The translations under genes were made by a program, and so were the position numbers. Shown piece by piece: positions 27,326-36,409 of a DNA stretch of 64,000 nt; within the stretch, counting starts at the first letter, position 1, and each line of letters opens with the position of its first letter. The notes beneath the pieces are model-generated. The model did not search any database, was not told the DNA's origin, and was given only the letters and a program-made list of their open reading frames with translations. The stretch comes from Dorea longicatena (lineage in GTDB: Bacteria; Bacillota; Clostridia; Lachnospirales; Lachnospiraceae), in contig NZ_CP100126.1 of assembly GCF_024168045.1 (NCBI RefSeq), forward strand, positions 2,823,001 to 2,887,000, given 5' to 3'.

Positions 27326-28594
27326 CTATATCTGCAATGTCAGAAATGCCGGTACTATCACAATGACCAGTACCACCGCCAGCATAAGAAACATTGGAAG
27401 CAGCAGCTTTGTCCCGGCTTCTTCCCCAAGCCTTTTTGCCTGTGCTTTCCGCTCTTCAAATGCCTGTATGGATTCCAGTTTTAACAGTTCTGTCAATCCT
27501 TTTGTTCCTTTCCGCAGATTCTGTGACAACAAAGCCCCCAGTCTTATATAAACCTGAACGTCACACCGTCTGCCGAAATTCTCATAGCTCTCCGATTCTG
27601 TCACACCACTGTCCATCTCATGACAGGTCTGTATCATTTCTTCATATGCGTACCTCTTTTTCCCTTCTTCTTTTTCTCTCGCATAGCCCTCGGTTACCTT
27701 TCTCCAGGCACGCTTTACCGTCATGCCTGCTCCTAGATACAATGTCAGTTTGTTGATAATATCCGGATAGTCCTTAAGCATCTGTTTTTTTCTGTCTTCC
27801 AGTGCCTTTTTTTCATTCTGTTTCTGTAATGCGCAGAGCAATATTCCGATCATTATGCTCATTGTGAGCATAATCATTCCCCGGTTATGAAACGGATGAT
27901 AATAACGAATTTCATTTTTCCCCAGACGTTCCGGCAGAATCATCGTTTCCTGTTCCCGCTGCTTTTCATCTGCCTTTTTCATATTTTCCGTTACTGTTTT
28001 CTTTATCTTTTCCTCTCCGCTTAACTTCTTAGGATATACACAGACCACGCACTGATAAGCTGCCTGTTCTTTTTCATTTTCCGTATAAGTAAGTACCGCA
28101 TTCAGTTTTACAAGCGTTCCCTTTTCTGCAATATTCTTCTCCTGTATCTCGCCCTTAACATTCATTACATCATACCTGTCCAGTTCCCAGGAGACCGTCA
28201 CCGGTTCTCCCGGAATCTCTGTGATCAGGTTCAGGTCTGTCTCCACATGATCCGGCGTCTGGTTTTCATTTAGTATCAGCCTGTCCATCCTCCGGATGAT
28301 CCTTCCGAACAGTTCCTGTATCTCTTCTGTCGTATACCGGCGTTCCGATACTTCTATATCCGTTCTTATTTTTTTCTTTGTATCCCCGACTTTTACATCT
28401 AAGACTTCCGTCTTTGACCCTTTTCCGTAATCATTCCTCTCAATGGCCGGTTGTAGCTGCTTTACAGAACGAACGGCATCTGCTCCGGTCAGTAATATTC
28501 CGGATATGAACAGTACACAAGTCACCCGCACTATACGTCGATTCTCAATATCCTTATTCCCAGATAATAAGCGCCTGCGTAGATTCCAAGACAT
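27326..28594 (-). CDS. TadC-like pilus assembly protein with extra N-terminal domain
   Basis: 422 residues. The C-terminal half (KQMLKDYPDIINKLTLYLGAG near 270, RRCDVQVYIRLGALLSQNLRKGTKGL near 340, LLLPMFLMLAVVLVIVIVPAF at the end) is the GspF/TadC inner-membrane platform fold. The first 230 residues are atypical: a membrane helix near 24-42 and then a long, probably extracytoplasmic region (VEVSERRYTTEEIQELF style, IEVSERRYTTEEIQELFGR near 80). The start overlaps the tadB end by 64 bases. With TadB it should form the platform for pilus assembly. Confidence 0.82.
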   Translation of the reverse strand: MSWNLRRRLLSGNKDIENRRIVRVTCVLFISGILLTGADAVRSVKQLQPAIERNDYGKGSKTEVLDVKVGDTKKKIRTDIEVSERRYTTEEIQELFGRIIRRMDRLILNENQTPDHVETDLNLITEIPGEPVTVSWELDRYDVMNVKGEIQEKNIAEKGTLVKLNAVLTYTENEKEQAAYQCVVCVYPKKLSGEEKIKKTVTENMKKADEKQREQETMILPERLGKNEIRYYHPFHNRGMIMLTMSIMIGILLCALQKQNEKKALEDRKKQMLKDYPDIINKLTLYLGAGMTVKRAWRKVTEGYAREKEEGKKRYAYEEMIQTCHEMDSGVTESESYENFGRRCDVQVYIRLGALLSQNLRKGTKGLTELLKLESIQAFEERKAQAKRLGEEAGTKLLLPMFLMLAVVLVIVIVPAFLTLQI

Positions 28595-29346
28595 AATGTC
28601 ATCACCCCGATTCCTGCCATATTCCCATATAATTCATTCATGAATTCCGGAAAACTAAGTGACATATAACCGATAATTCCATACGGCACTACCGACATGA
28701 TCTGAAATTCATATTTCTTTGCAGCGAGCATGGTATCGATCTCTCTTTTCACTTCTATCTTGTCTCCGATCTGATTCGCTGTATTACGGATAATACCGAT
28801 CATGTCCCCACCGCTTTTCTTTGCCGTTACGAATACGGTTACAAAACTCTTTACATCCTCCGACAGAACCTGTTCTGCAAATTCCTCCAACACCTGTTCA
28901 ACCGGAATATGTATCCGCAATTTTCTCGTAATAACCAATAGTTCCTTAGAAATCCGGGCCTCCGGAGGATAAAGAATTTTTAATTCTTTCTGCGTTTCAT
29001 AGAATGCATTTTCTACCGAATAGCCCGTGTTCAGTGCTGCCGACAGAGACTGTATCATCTCGCGGAACTGCTTCTGGAATTCCTGTTCCTTTTTCTTTTT
29101 CTCTTCTTTCAGAAATTCTCTGTACAGCCATATCCCCAGCGGGATCAGTGCCGGCACAGCCCATATCTTCCGGTAATAGAGCCATGCCGTAATCCCAATG
29201 AGTGTGGCAGCCTTTCCCCCGGCTGCCCCACGTTCTTTAAATGTGATATCCTGCTGCCATAAGCTTCTCGCGGTGACAAAGTTCTGCAATTTTTTTCCAG
29301 TCTCCGCTGACTTTTCTTTCCATCCTGATTTCTCTTTTTTCTTCAT
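28531..29346 (-). CDS. TadB-like pilus assembly protein
   Basis: 271 residues, GspF family: two hydrophobic segments near 48-75, then FREMIQSLSAALNTGYSVENAF near 92, FVTVFVTAKKSGGDMIGIIRNTANQI near 165 and C-terminal helices near 215-265. The ATG at 29346 lies inside the 3' part of cpaF (110-base overlap) and has a weak ribosome binding site, so the true start may be further in. Because cpaF is interrupted, expression now depends on read-through from the element or on an internal promoter. Confidence 0.82.
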   Translation of the reverse strand: MKKKEKSGWKEKSAETGKKLQNFVTARSLWQQDITFKERGAAGGKAATLIGITAWLYYRKIWAVPALIPLGIWLYREFLKEEKKKKEQEFQKQFREMIQSLSAALNTGYSVENAFYETQKELKILYPPEARISKELLVITRKLRIHIPVEQVLEEFAEQVLSEDVKSFVTVFVTAKKSGGDMIGIIRNTANQIGDKIEVKREIDTMLAAKKYEFQIMSVVPYGIIGYMSLSFPEFMNELYGNMAGIGVMTLCLGIYAGAYYLGIRILRIDV

Positions 29347-29643
29347 CTTCTGTTACATTCACCGCCTCCTTATATGCTTCTTCAAAGCAATACAGCGTCT
29401 GCAGGTGGATTTCTTCCTCCCAGTATCCCAGAACTTCTGTTACTTCCAGGACTTTTCTGGTCTTATCTCTTAGACGGCCGAGATGTACAATGATATCCAG
29501 ACCGGAGGCGATCTGTCTCTGAATTGCAGGAAGGGGAAGATCCATTCCCATCAGTACCATCGTTTCCAGACGGCTTAGCATGTCCTTCGGACTGTTTGCA
29601 TGGCCGGTGCTGAGACTTCCGTCATGCCCCGTATTAAGTGCCT
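29237..29643 (-). pseudogene. cpaF: 3' part of interrupted cpaF/tadA ATPase gene
   Basis: Read from the element junction, the frame codes NTGHDGS, LSTGHANSPKDMLSRLETMVLMG, AIQRQIASGLDIIVHLGR and about 50 further residues to MAAGYHI. This is the C-terminal third of the Tad secretion ATPase. The 5' part is at 49655-50519. Joined at the shared TAAGTGCCT the two give one uninterrupted frame of about 420 codons, the usual CpaF length. An internal ATG at 29581 could start a 114-residue fragment, which lacks the nucleotide-binding site. Confidence 0.95.
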
Positions 29644-29653
29644 TTATATGGAC
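29635..29653. other. Left attachment junction
   Basis: TAAGTGCCT (29635-29643) is followed inward by TTATATGGAC. To the left lies cpaF (GTATTAA, complement of codons for LNT). The presumed crossover is GTGCCT at 29638-29643. Confidence 0.85.
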
Positions 29654-29786
29654 TCCCTATGTTCCCATCATGCAGAAATACAATATCTGTACCTAATACA
29701 CAATGTATATAACGTTATTATCTTGCCATTTCACAGTTGCAAAAAGAAAAGAGAACCTTTCACAGCCCTCTTTCATATCGACTTTC

Positions 29787-30083
29787 TCATTCATTTGTCA
29801 TACTCAACAGTTTGTCAACCAATGTCTCTAAACTTTTTCCCAAAAATGGGACAAAGTCTGGTATTGCACCAAATGCCATCCCAATTATTATCATTCGACC
29901 ACATTCTCTTGCAGATTCCAATGCAAATCCATAGCTCAAAACACCTGTCAGAATAAATATAATTGATAAAAAGTAAAGAAAAATATTTCCCAACATCATA
30001 GGAATTTTTAATAACCAGCAAATCAATGTCATTACTACAAGAATCAAACACAAAAACACTTTTATTATGTACTTAACCAACAT
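29787..30083 (-). CDS. Small membrane protein of the element
   Basis: 98 residues with two long hydrophobic segments (near 5-28 and 32-52) and a C-terminal amphipathic part (GMAFGAIPDFVPFLGKSLETLVDKLLSM). GAGGG precedes the ATG by 9 bases. It resembles the small CD1845-like membrane proteins common in clostridial mobile elements. Function is unknown. It is the last gene before the left end. Confidence 0.65.
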   Translation of the reverse strand: MLVKYIIKVFLCLILVVMTLICWLLKIPMMLGNIFLYFLSIIFILTGVLSYGFALESARECGRMIIIGMAFGAIPDFVPFLGKSLETLVDKLLSMTNE

Positions 30084-30130
30084 TTTTAATCCCTCACTTT
30101 TTTATCTTTCCGGACAGCAAGAATCCTGCC

Positions 30131-30199
30131 ATCCGGACTTCCATTTTTTTGCTATCCGGACTTCCACTTTTTTGCTATCCGGGCTGCAAAATTCTTGCT
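30131..30199. repeat. Three tandem 23-bp units
   Basis: The units at 30131-30153, 30154-30176 and 30177-30199 all begin ATCCGG and end TTGCT. The first two differ by one base (ATCCGGACTTCCATTTTTTT then GCT) and the third is diverged. They lie in the gap between tnpV and the small membrane protein gene and could be protein-binding iterons. Confidence 0.75.
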
Positions 30200-30214
30200 A
30201 TCCAATACAGTTCA

Positions 30215-30595
30215 TTATCCTTTCGTGTATATCATTTCCGTCAAAATCATCTCTTCTGCATCATGACAAATGGTATTCATCCTCCTAGTCCATTCCATGT
30301 TGTCCTGTCTTTTTAATTTCTCTGTAATTCCTTGTTTCTCCATCATCTGTTTTACTAATTGTTCTTCCCTATCCCTTGCTTCTGCATCAATCTGATTCAA
30401 ATGCTCAACAAGTTTTCCTTGTAACAACAATATTTGATATTTTGCCCTTCTGTGTTCCTGTAAATAGCTTTTACGAAGCATCCCATATTTCCCATATGTT
30501 GGTTCAATATCTTTAAGTGCCAATTCCGGCAAATAATAATCACCACATAACATATAAGTAAGTCCATTTTTCTCATCGTAAATTTCGTTCTGCAT
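30215..30595 (-). CDS. tnpV: Transposon protein TnpV
   Basis: 126 residues matching the TnpV pattern of Tn4451-type elements: LTYMLCGDYYLPELALKD near residue 12, then GKYGMLRKSYLQEHRRAKYQILLLQGKL near 35 and a charged coiled-coil end. AAGGAG precedes the ATG. The role in transposition is unknown. It follows tnpC by 20 bases and is probably the end of the recombinase operon. Confidence 0.85.
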   Translation of the reverse strand: MQNEIYDEKNGLTYMLCGDYYLPELALKDIEPTYGKYGMLRKSYLQEHRRAKYQILLLQGKLVEHLNQIDAEARDREEQLVKQMMEKQGITEKLKRQDNMEWTRRMNTICHDAEEMILTEMIYTKG

Positions 30596-30615
30596 AAAAT
30601 ATTCTCCTTTTCTTC

Positions 30616-31023
30616 CTATAATTGGTCGTACATCTTCAACAGTGTTCCCTTTTTCATTTGACTATATTTCACTTGTAATTCTTCATATTTTTTCTGTAGA
30701 TTCTCATATTCGTTTTTCGGAACACTATCGGATAATTTCTGTTCTAAACTCTTAATCCGTGCTTCCTGTGCTTTTGCAATGGCATCGCTTTTAGGATTTC
30801 GCAATATCATTCCCTGTTGTTTTTCCTTCAATTCCATCATGACCTGTTTCACATTCGGATTATTATAGAAAAAACCTCTGGAAAGTCCTGTTAATTTTGT
30901 AAGTTCAGCAACTGAAATTTTTATATTTTTTCTATACATTGTTTCAATAGCTGTTATTGCTGTTTCCGTCATTTCCGCACTTTTTTCTTTTGCCAGTGCT
31001 ACCATTTTATCGTGTTTCTGCAT
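30616..31023 (-). CDS. tnpC: TnpC-like accessory transposition protein (DUF6262 type)
   Basis: 135 residues. An N-terminal helix-turn-helix-like part (ISVAELTKLTGLSRGFFYNNPNVKQVM near 35-62) is followed by a coiled coil (KSLEQKLSDSVPKNEYENLQKKYEELQVKY near 90-122). Size, fold and place directly after the recombinases match TnpC of Tn554-family elements, which influences insertion orientation and efficiency there. It overlaps the third recombinase gene by 17 bases. Confidence 0.85.
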   Translation of the reverse strand: MQKHDKMVALAKEKSAEMTETAITAIETMYRKNIKISVAELTKLTGLSRGFFYNNPNVKQVMMELKEKQQGMILRNPKSDAIAKAQEARIKSLEQKLSDSVPKNEYENLQKKYEELQVKYSQMKKGTLLKMYDQL

Positions 31024-32515
31024 TTTCCTTTTCCCTCCTGTATTGTGCTAATAATTCATTCATTTCATCTCGTACAGCCTTTGTATCCTCCGCTAATGCT
31101 TCGTTTCTTAACCGCCGATAATGTGGTATGGTTCGTGTATCCTTATGCCCCAACAGCCTTGCAATGCTATCATCATCTAATTTCATTTCTGTAAGTTTTA
31201 CTCCAAAAGTGTGTCTAAAACGATGTGTACGAAACTCAAAATAATTTCCATTATCATCCCTGATATCATTTTCATAAATCATGATATTTACATGATATTT
31301 CAGCATTGAATCTGTATATAATTTCCCATTATCTTGCAGAAAAATATATTCTGAATCTGGATGGTCCTTTTCTGAAACTTCTATTGCTTTTCTAATCACT
31401 TCTGCCAGCTGATCGCTGACTGGTCTTTTGTATTTCCTTGTTTTATGCTGGAGAATAGTTATAAAATAATGCCCAGATTTCTCAGATAAGCAATCCCTTC
31501 GCAAAGTCAACGTATCCTCTATTCTTGTACCGAGCATCTGATGTATTATTAGACATCTTCCTAACTGGGGCTTTAATTTTGTTAATGCACTATTAAATCT
31601 CCTGATTTCTGCATCTGAATACGCTTCTGGCAAAGCGTTGTCATATGCTCTGCAATCACTGGACAGAAAAAGATTGCATAAATTATCTATTTCCAGTTCC
31701 CGCCCAATTTCATCCAGCAGATTATCCAAAACCGACAGTTCTGTTGTGTAACTGACTGATGTAAGACCGGTATCCGTTTTTATATAAACCAGATAATCTT
31801 CTATCATATCCCTGCGAATTTCTGTAAAATGCTTTACTTCTGGAAACCGATCATACATAAATCTAGCAAACCGACGGAATCCACACAATTCGCCTTTTAT
31901 ACTACCCATTGCTTTTGTCTGGCAGTGGCTATACAATATTCTCTTTATTATCTCTTTAAATTCTCTCTGCCTAATCTCACGAAAATCTAATCTATATCTT
32001 CCACGAATCGGATTACTCCTTGGCACAATATCCAGCTTTCTCATATCCCATACATCTTTTTCATTTTCTGGAATATCTGCTGTTTTACACTTCACAACAT
32101 ACTCATAATACATTTTCAGAAAAGAAACCTGAGCGCTATTTTGTTGCTCAACATTCCGCCTATCCGGTCTATTTCTTCTAACGTACAGCGCCAATCCTTT
32201 TTTATATAAAAATGCTTTATAGCTTCTCTCCAGTTCTTCCCATTTTTTATCAGTAATGCTGCTACAGCTTGTACACTTCTCATTCAGAAATTCTTTCAAC
32301 AGATCAAATCTGTAAATATCATTTACGGCTGTTGATAATGATAAACGTCTACATCTATCATCGATATACCCATAAATCTCATCCTGTATCTTTTCATTAC
32401 GAATCTCTGATATGTAGTACACCCTGTTTTCCTTCCATTTCAGCCCAGCCAACTGTTTTTCTGTAGCTTGTTGATAACAGTCATAAGAAATCAAATTAAT
32501 ATTACCTTTCATCAT
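31007..32515 (-). CDS. Tyrosine recombinase, third of the trio
   Basis: 502 residues. The catalytic domain holds the first Arg in MLGTRIEDTLTLRRD near residue 325, HRFRHTFGVKL near 440 (His-x-x-Arg), LLGHKDTRTI near 460 and the probable nucleophile Tyr in PHYRRL near 470. All expected residues are present. The long N-terminal part includes a core-binding region. Its start overlaps the preceding recombinase gene by 14 bases, so the three form one translationally coupled set. Confidence 0.92.
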   Translation of the reverse strand: MMKGNINLISYDCYQQATEKQLAGLKWKENRVYYISEIRNEKIQDEIYGYIDDRCRRLSLSTAVNDIYRFDLLKEFLNEKCTSCSSITDKKWEELERSYKAFLYKKGLALYVRRNRPDRRNVEQQNSAQVSFLKMYYEYVVKCKTADIPENEKDVWDMRKLDIVPRSNPIRGRYRLDFREIRQREFKEIIKRILYSHCQTKAMGSIKGELCGFRRFARFMYDRFPEVKHFTEIRRDMIEDYLVYIKTDTGLTSVSYTTELSVLDNLLDEIGRELEIDNLCNLFLSSDCRAYDNALPEAYSDAEIRRFNSALTKLKPQLGRCLIIHQMLGTRIEDTLTLRRDCLSEKSGHYFITILQHKTRKYKRPVSDQLAEVIRKAIEVSEKDHPDSEYIFLQDNGKLYTDSMLKYHVNIMIYENDIRDDNGNYFEFRTHRFRHTFGVKLTEMKLDDDSIARLLGHKDTRTIPHYRRLRNEALAEDTKAVRDEMNELLAQYRREKENAETR

Positions 32516-34232
32516 CTTCTACTCCTTTCAATTTAAATGACTGATTTCTTGAAAAATATTTATCTTCAGCCGATACAATACGTTCCGGCATGAAATCAAT
32601 GTACTGTTTTGTCATATTCTCACTTGAATGTCCCAGATAATCTCGTACCCCTTGTATAGAAACTCCATTTCCGTACATTGAAGTTGCAAGGTTATGTCTG
32701 TAATCGTGTGCTCTAAAGATATAATCTCCACAGGCAATCCCACGAGCCTTACACTCCCGAATCATCTGATTTGAAAATGTCTGTCCATTAAATGCACCAC
32801 CTTTTTTATTTTTGAATAAATACTCCCCATTTTTTATTCCGTACTTTTTTTCATAATCGTTCACCAGTCCAACCAATAAACTCGGAACAGGAATGACTTT
32901 TTCCCTCCGCATTTTGCTTTGATATATGCGCATCCAATTCTCATTGCCTTGTGAATAAAAGGCTCCCGATTTTATTGTACAAACCTCGCTTTTCCTAATT
33001 CCTGTGCAAAACAAAATCAAATACATCAACTGTAAATGCTCTGGGAATGCCGGCAACTCCTTAATCAGATGAGCAATTGTTTTTTCTGGAACACTTCTTT
33101 CGTTGTGTTCTGGAAAACCTTTTTTTAAAAATCGTTCCGGATAAAACTTCAACACTTCAATATTTTTCATTTTCAAAAACTGTAGAAATGTATGTATATG
33201 AGTTATATATCGGTTAAACGTGGAATATTTAATATCGGACACATCCAAAATAGATACATAATCCGCTATATCTTGTATCTCCAGTTCAGTTACTTTCTTA
33301 CTCTGTCCATCCAGATATTTTAAAAATTGTGAAATAAAACTTATTGTATTTCGGATATTTGATAAAGACAGATCAGATATCCCAACTAAATATTTTGCGT
33401 ATAATTGTAAATACCAACGATTTTCTTTTTCGTAAATATTAATAAATGAAAGGCTTTTAACAGGTGAACTGGCATTGATTCTTGATTTATCAAACTGAAA
33501 CCTATCCATATACCAGATACATGCTTGCCAATTTATCTCTGAATCTGTTAGAAATAACGTTCTTCTCGCAAACTCAACAATCTTAGAAGCCTGTTTTTTT
33601 ATAATTTCTGACTCCTTGTTTAAATACAGATAAAATCTGTTTTCATCTGCCTGTTCCATTTCTTCAATATCATCTATTCCGTACTTATCGCAAAACCGTA
33701 CAAGTGCTTTTAATGGTTCTAAAAAATATCTTCGATGTCTTTGTACCTTATCCATATTCAGAATTTCACACAGCAATATTTTTGTCTGTCGCACCAACTG
33801 TGATGAATGTATCCTCGTTAAGTCCCATAACAAATCATTCTTATCGACCACCTGACGGAAAGATTGTGCTTTCTTCTTATTGGGGACATACAGCAAAAAC
33901 AATTTGTCTTGCTTAAAAAACTCCTGTTCTACAGAGAAAGGATTTCCTTGTGAATAGACATCCGGCATATTTTCTATTTTTAAACGATCAAATAAGCTCA
34001 TTAATTCCACTTTATATTTTTCTGAAATATCCTCTTTTTCAAGAGACTCCATATACATTTTTCTCGTTTCATAGTTAATATCTGCAGTACACTGTATATC
34101 TGTATACTGAAAAAATTTATATAACCGGTTATAGTATTTTGCTTCTCCATTCGTAACTAAAGATATTTCTTCCTTTAATTTCTCAGATATTTTTTCCTGA
34201 TATAACTTCGGAACAATTTTTAATACTGCCAA
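32502..34232 (-). CDS. tnpB: Tyrosine recombinase, second of the trio (TnpB-like)
   Basis: 576 residues from a TTG with GGAGGGA upstream. Catalytic residues: Arg in FCTGIRKSEVCTIK near 408, HDYRHNLATSMYG near 510, YLGHSSENMTKQY near 531-543 with the probable Tyr in KQYIDF. Its length and long N-terminal domain fit TnpB of Tn554. It starts 18 bases after the first recombinase stop and overlaps the third gene. Confidence 0.92.
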   Translation of the reverse strand: MAVLKIVPKLYQEKISEKLKEEISLVTNGEAKYYNRLYKFFQYTDIQCTADINYETRKMYMESLEKEDISEKYKVELMSLFDRLKIENMPDVYSQGNPFSVEQEFFKQDKLFLLYVPNKKKAQSFRQVVDKNDLLWDLTRIHSSQLVRQTKILLCEILNMDKVQRHRRYFLEPLKALVRFCDKYGIDDIEEMEQADENRFYLYLNKESEIIKKQASKIVEFARRTLFLTDSEINWQACIWYMDRFQFDKSRINASSPVKSLSFINIYEKENRWYLQLYAKYLVGISDLSLSNIRNTISFISQFLKYLDGQSKKVTELEIQDIADYVSILDVSDIKYSTFNRYITHIHTFLQFLKMKNIEVLKFYPERFLKKGFPEHNERSVPEKTIAHLIKELPAFPEHLQLMYLILFCTGIRKSEVCTIKSGAFYSQGNENWMRIYQSKMRREKVIPVPSLLVGLVNDYEKKYGIKNGEYLFKNKKGGAFNGQTFSNQMIRECKARGIACGDYIFRAHDYRHNLATSMYGNGVSIQGVRDYLGHSSENMTKQYIDFMPERIVSAEDKYFSRNQSFKLKGVEDDER

Positions 34233-34250
34233 GGTAATCCCTCCTTCCTT

Positions 34251-35354
34251 TTACAGAAAATCTGCAATTTGGTATAAATCTTCATTATTTGAGTAGTATT
34301 GATCTGTTGCTTCTATCAATCGTTCATTATTTTCACCCAAGTATTTAATGGTAGTTTCAACTTTCTTATGCCCCAGGGCAAAACGAATGTCATTCAAATC
34401 CCATCCTTCTTTTCTTCTTTCCTCCGCAAAATAGTGTCGGAGCTGATGCGGATGGGAATTGATATCCGTTTTTTTGGATAGTCTTTTCAACATGCTATAC
34501 ACAGAATCCGCATCTAATGGCTCTCCTTTGTTTTTTCCAGTCAATTTTGTAAATAGATACTCCGAGTTCATCAGACTTTTTCGATTATCAGAAATGTACT
34601 TAACCAAGAACTCAAAAGTTGTATTACTTAACAAAGCCATTCTATATTCTGCATTTTTTGCTCTTGCCAAGTTAGTATTGGATTCACGATACCTTACCCG
34701 AACCGTCCTTCTTTCAAAATCAATATCTTCGGTATAATGGATTCCCAGAATTTCCCCTAATCTAAGACCGGTTTCTGCCATCATTGCTATCAGCAATCGA
34801 TCTCTATCATTCGTACAGGCATTTATCAGCTCCTGTATTTCTTCGGATGTTATTTCTTCCAGATTAGGTTCTTCTTCTTTGAAGAAACCTTTAAACGAAT
34901 TCACTGCATTTTGATGATTTACTCCCATACTGTCAAAATACGATACTTTTTTTACTCGTAAGACTTTAAGCATTGGCAAAACATCTTCCAGTGCCAAAAA
35001 GTGGTAGTATCTGAAAACTGCACCAAGATACATATTGCAGGTCTTATTGCTCGTTTGTGTATTATGCTCAGTATGCTTTCCACTCTTAACCCAATACAAG
35101 AAATCAATAAAATGTTTATTCTGCTCTGAATAGGATAGCAATGTAATCTCATCCAATCCTATCGTTTGCTCCTGCAGATAATTGTAATAATATGAAAGTG
35201 CGAAGGCTGCGGATTTTACAGTATTCGGAGAAGCATTAATCTGATCCAAATGCTTCAAATACTTTGATGGAAGGATTTCAATTTCTTCAATATCAGAAAT
35301 AATCAAAAAACGTGGTCTATTATCTTTCAAAACCGAAACAACCCTATATTTCAA
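34251..35354 (-). CDS. tnpA: Tyrosine recombinase, first of the trio (TnpA-like)
   Basis: 367 residues, the size of Tn554 TnpA (about 361). The start is a TTG behind AAGGAGGG. Catalytic residues: Arg in ETGLRLGEILGIHY near 197, HPHQLRHYFAEERRKEG near 303, FALGHKKVETTIKYL near 327-341 including the Tyr nucleophile. It is the first gene of the five-gene recombinase operon and faces the XRE regulator gene across a region with repeated TTTGACTTC operators, so this regulator probably controls it. Confidence 0.93.
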   Translation of the reverse strand: MKYRVVSVLKDNRPRFLIISDIEEIEILPSKYLKHLDQINASPNTVKSAAFALSYYYNYLQEQTIGLDEITLLSYSEQNKHFIDFLYWVKSGKHTEHNTQTSNKTCNMYLGAVFRYYHFLALEDVLPMLKVLRVKKVSYFDSMGVNHQNAVNSFKGFFKEEEPNLEEITSEEIQELINACTNDRDRLLIAMMAETGLRLGEILGIHYTEDIDFERRTVRVRYRESNTNLARAKNAEYRMALLSNTTFEFLVKYISDNRKSLMNSEYLFTKLTGKNKGEPLDADSVYSMLKRLSKKTDINSHPHQLRHYFAEERRKEGWDLNDIRFALGHKKVETTIKYLGENNERLIEATDQYYSNNEDLYQIADFL

Positions 35355-35387
35355 TCCACAGCCCTCCTTCCTTTCTTTTCGATTTGT

Positions 35388-35582
35388 TTGACTTCTTTGA
35401 CTTCTTGATTTACATTATACACAAAGATGTCAAAATGTCAATTACGTTTTTGACTTCTTTGACTTTTAAAGGAATATCAATAAAGCATTTTTTGATTTCT
35501 TTATGTTTTAAATTGATTTTTAGGGATATAATTGATAAGATAAAATACAAGAAGTCAATTTATACAAAGTCAAAGAAGTCAA
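35388..35582. promoter_or_regulatory. Iterated operator region between tnpA and the XRE gene
   Basis: The motif TTGACTTCTTTGACTT, a tandem of TTTGACTTC units, occurs at 35388-35403 and 35450-35465. It recurs in exact inverted form at 35567-35582, with an extra half site GAAGTCAA at 35551-35558. The inverted copy overlaps the ribosome binding site region of the XRE gene at 35595. Such spacing between divergent genes fits autoregulation plus control of the recombinase operon; binding by the XRE protein is inferred. Confidence 0.7.
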
Positions 35583-35594
35583 GAGGAGATTTGA

Positions 35595-36392
35595 ATGAAC
35601 GAATTTATATCAAATTCAGGCACACTAATAAATCCTGACAGCGTTTACGATCAGGAAAGATTCATCAATATACTTCAAATCATTTTACAGAAAAAAACAC
35701 AAAAAGAATTATCTGAACAAACAGGCTTAAATAATGCAACCATTTCACGAATGCTCAACGGTGCCCGATCTGGAAGACCATATAAAAGCACTATTGATAA
35801 AATTGCAAAAGCCATTGATGATCCAGAACTTATCCAAGAATTATATGATGCAACGGGATATTCTTCTAAGAAAATACGGGAACGGAAAAAGATAATTGCA
35901 GACAATGGATTTTCTCTGGATCTCTCTACTGTTCAGGTGCATGAAAAATTTTTTTCTACCTTAATGCGTGGACTTTCCATGATGACAAGTCTGCATAAAG
36001 TTGAATGGACAATAAAATCCGGAACACCCAGATCATACGATTATTTAATTGAATTAAAAGAGGGAAATATAGATTATTGGTATATTAGATATGTAGATAG
36101 AATTACTTCTGATGAAGAAAGAAAAAAAGCCTTAACTGCCATTTATGGAGAATTTGCAAAATTGAAATTGGGCGGAAAAATCAAAGTTTCTTGCGCCACT
36201 CCTTCTTACGAAGATTATGATTATTTTGTTACAATTCCACCATACCAATTAAATACAAATGCTTCAATTATATATTTTGATTCTGAACTCGAAAGATTTG
36301 CAGACGAAACCTTTTTAGAGACAGCTTTACCACTTAAAGAAAATATTCCTGTTAAGGATTTTTGTAATCTTACCGAATCACTGATACTATAA
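35595..36392 (+). CDS. XRE-type regulator with unknown C-terminal domain
   Basis: 265 residues. The helix-turn-helix lies near 34-55 (TQKELSEQTGLNNATISRML), followed by an AbcC-like spacer (GRPYKSTIDKIAKAI). The C-terminal 150 residues (FFSTLMRGLSMMTSLHKVEW, DYLIELKEGNIDYWYIRYV, IPPYQLNTNASIIYFD) are not a domain I recognise; the lone sheet-rich pattern could sense DNA, a protein or a ligand. AAGAGGAG precedes the ATG. It is divergent from the recombinase operon and is likely the element's master switch. Confidence 0.8.
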   Translation: MNEFISNSGTLINPDSVYDQERFINILQIILQKKTQKELSEQTGLNNATISRMLNGARSGRPYKSTIDKIAKAIDDPELIQELYDATGYSSKKIRERKKIIADNGFSLDLSTVQVHEKFFSTLMRGLSMMTSLHKVEWTIKSGTPRSYDYLIELKEGNIDYWYIRYVDRITSDEERKKALTAIYGEFAKLKLGGKIKVSCATPSYEDYDYFVTIPPYQLNTNASIIYFDSELERFADETFLETALPLKENIPVKDFCNLTESLIL

Positions 36393-36409
36393 CTTTTTGA
36401 TTTTATCAC

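Noticed and set aside
30131..30199. CRISPR array
   Set aside because: The units are directly adjacent with no spacers, only three copies exist, and there are no cas genes.
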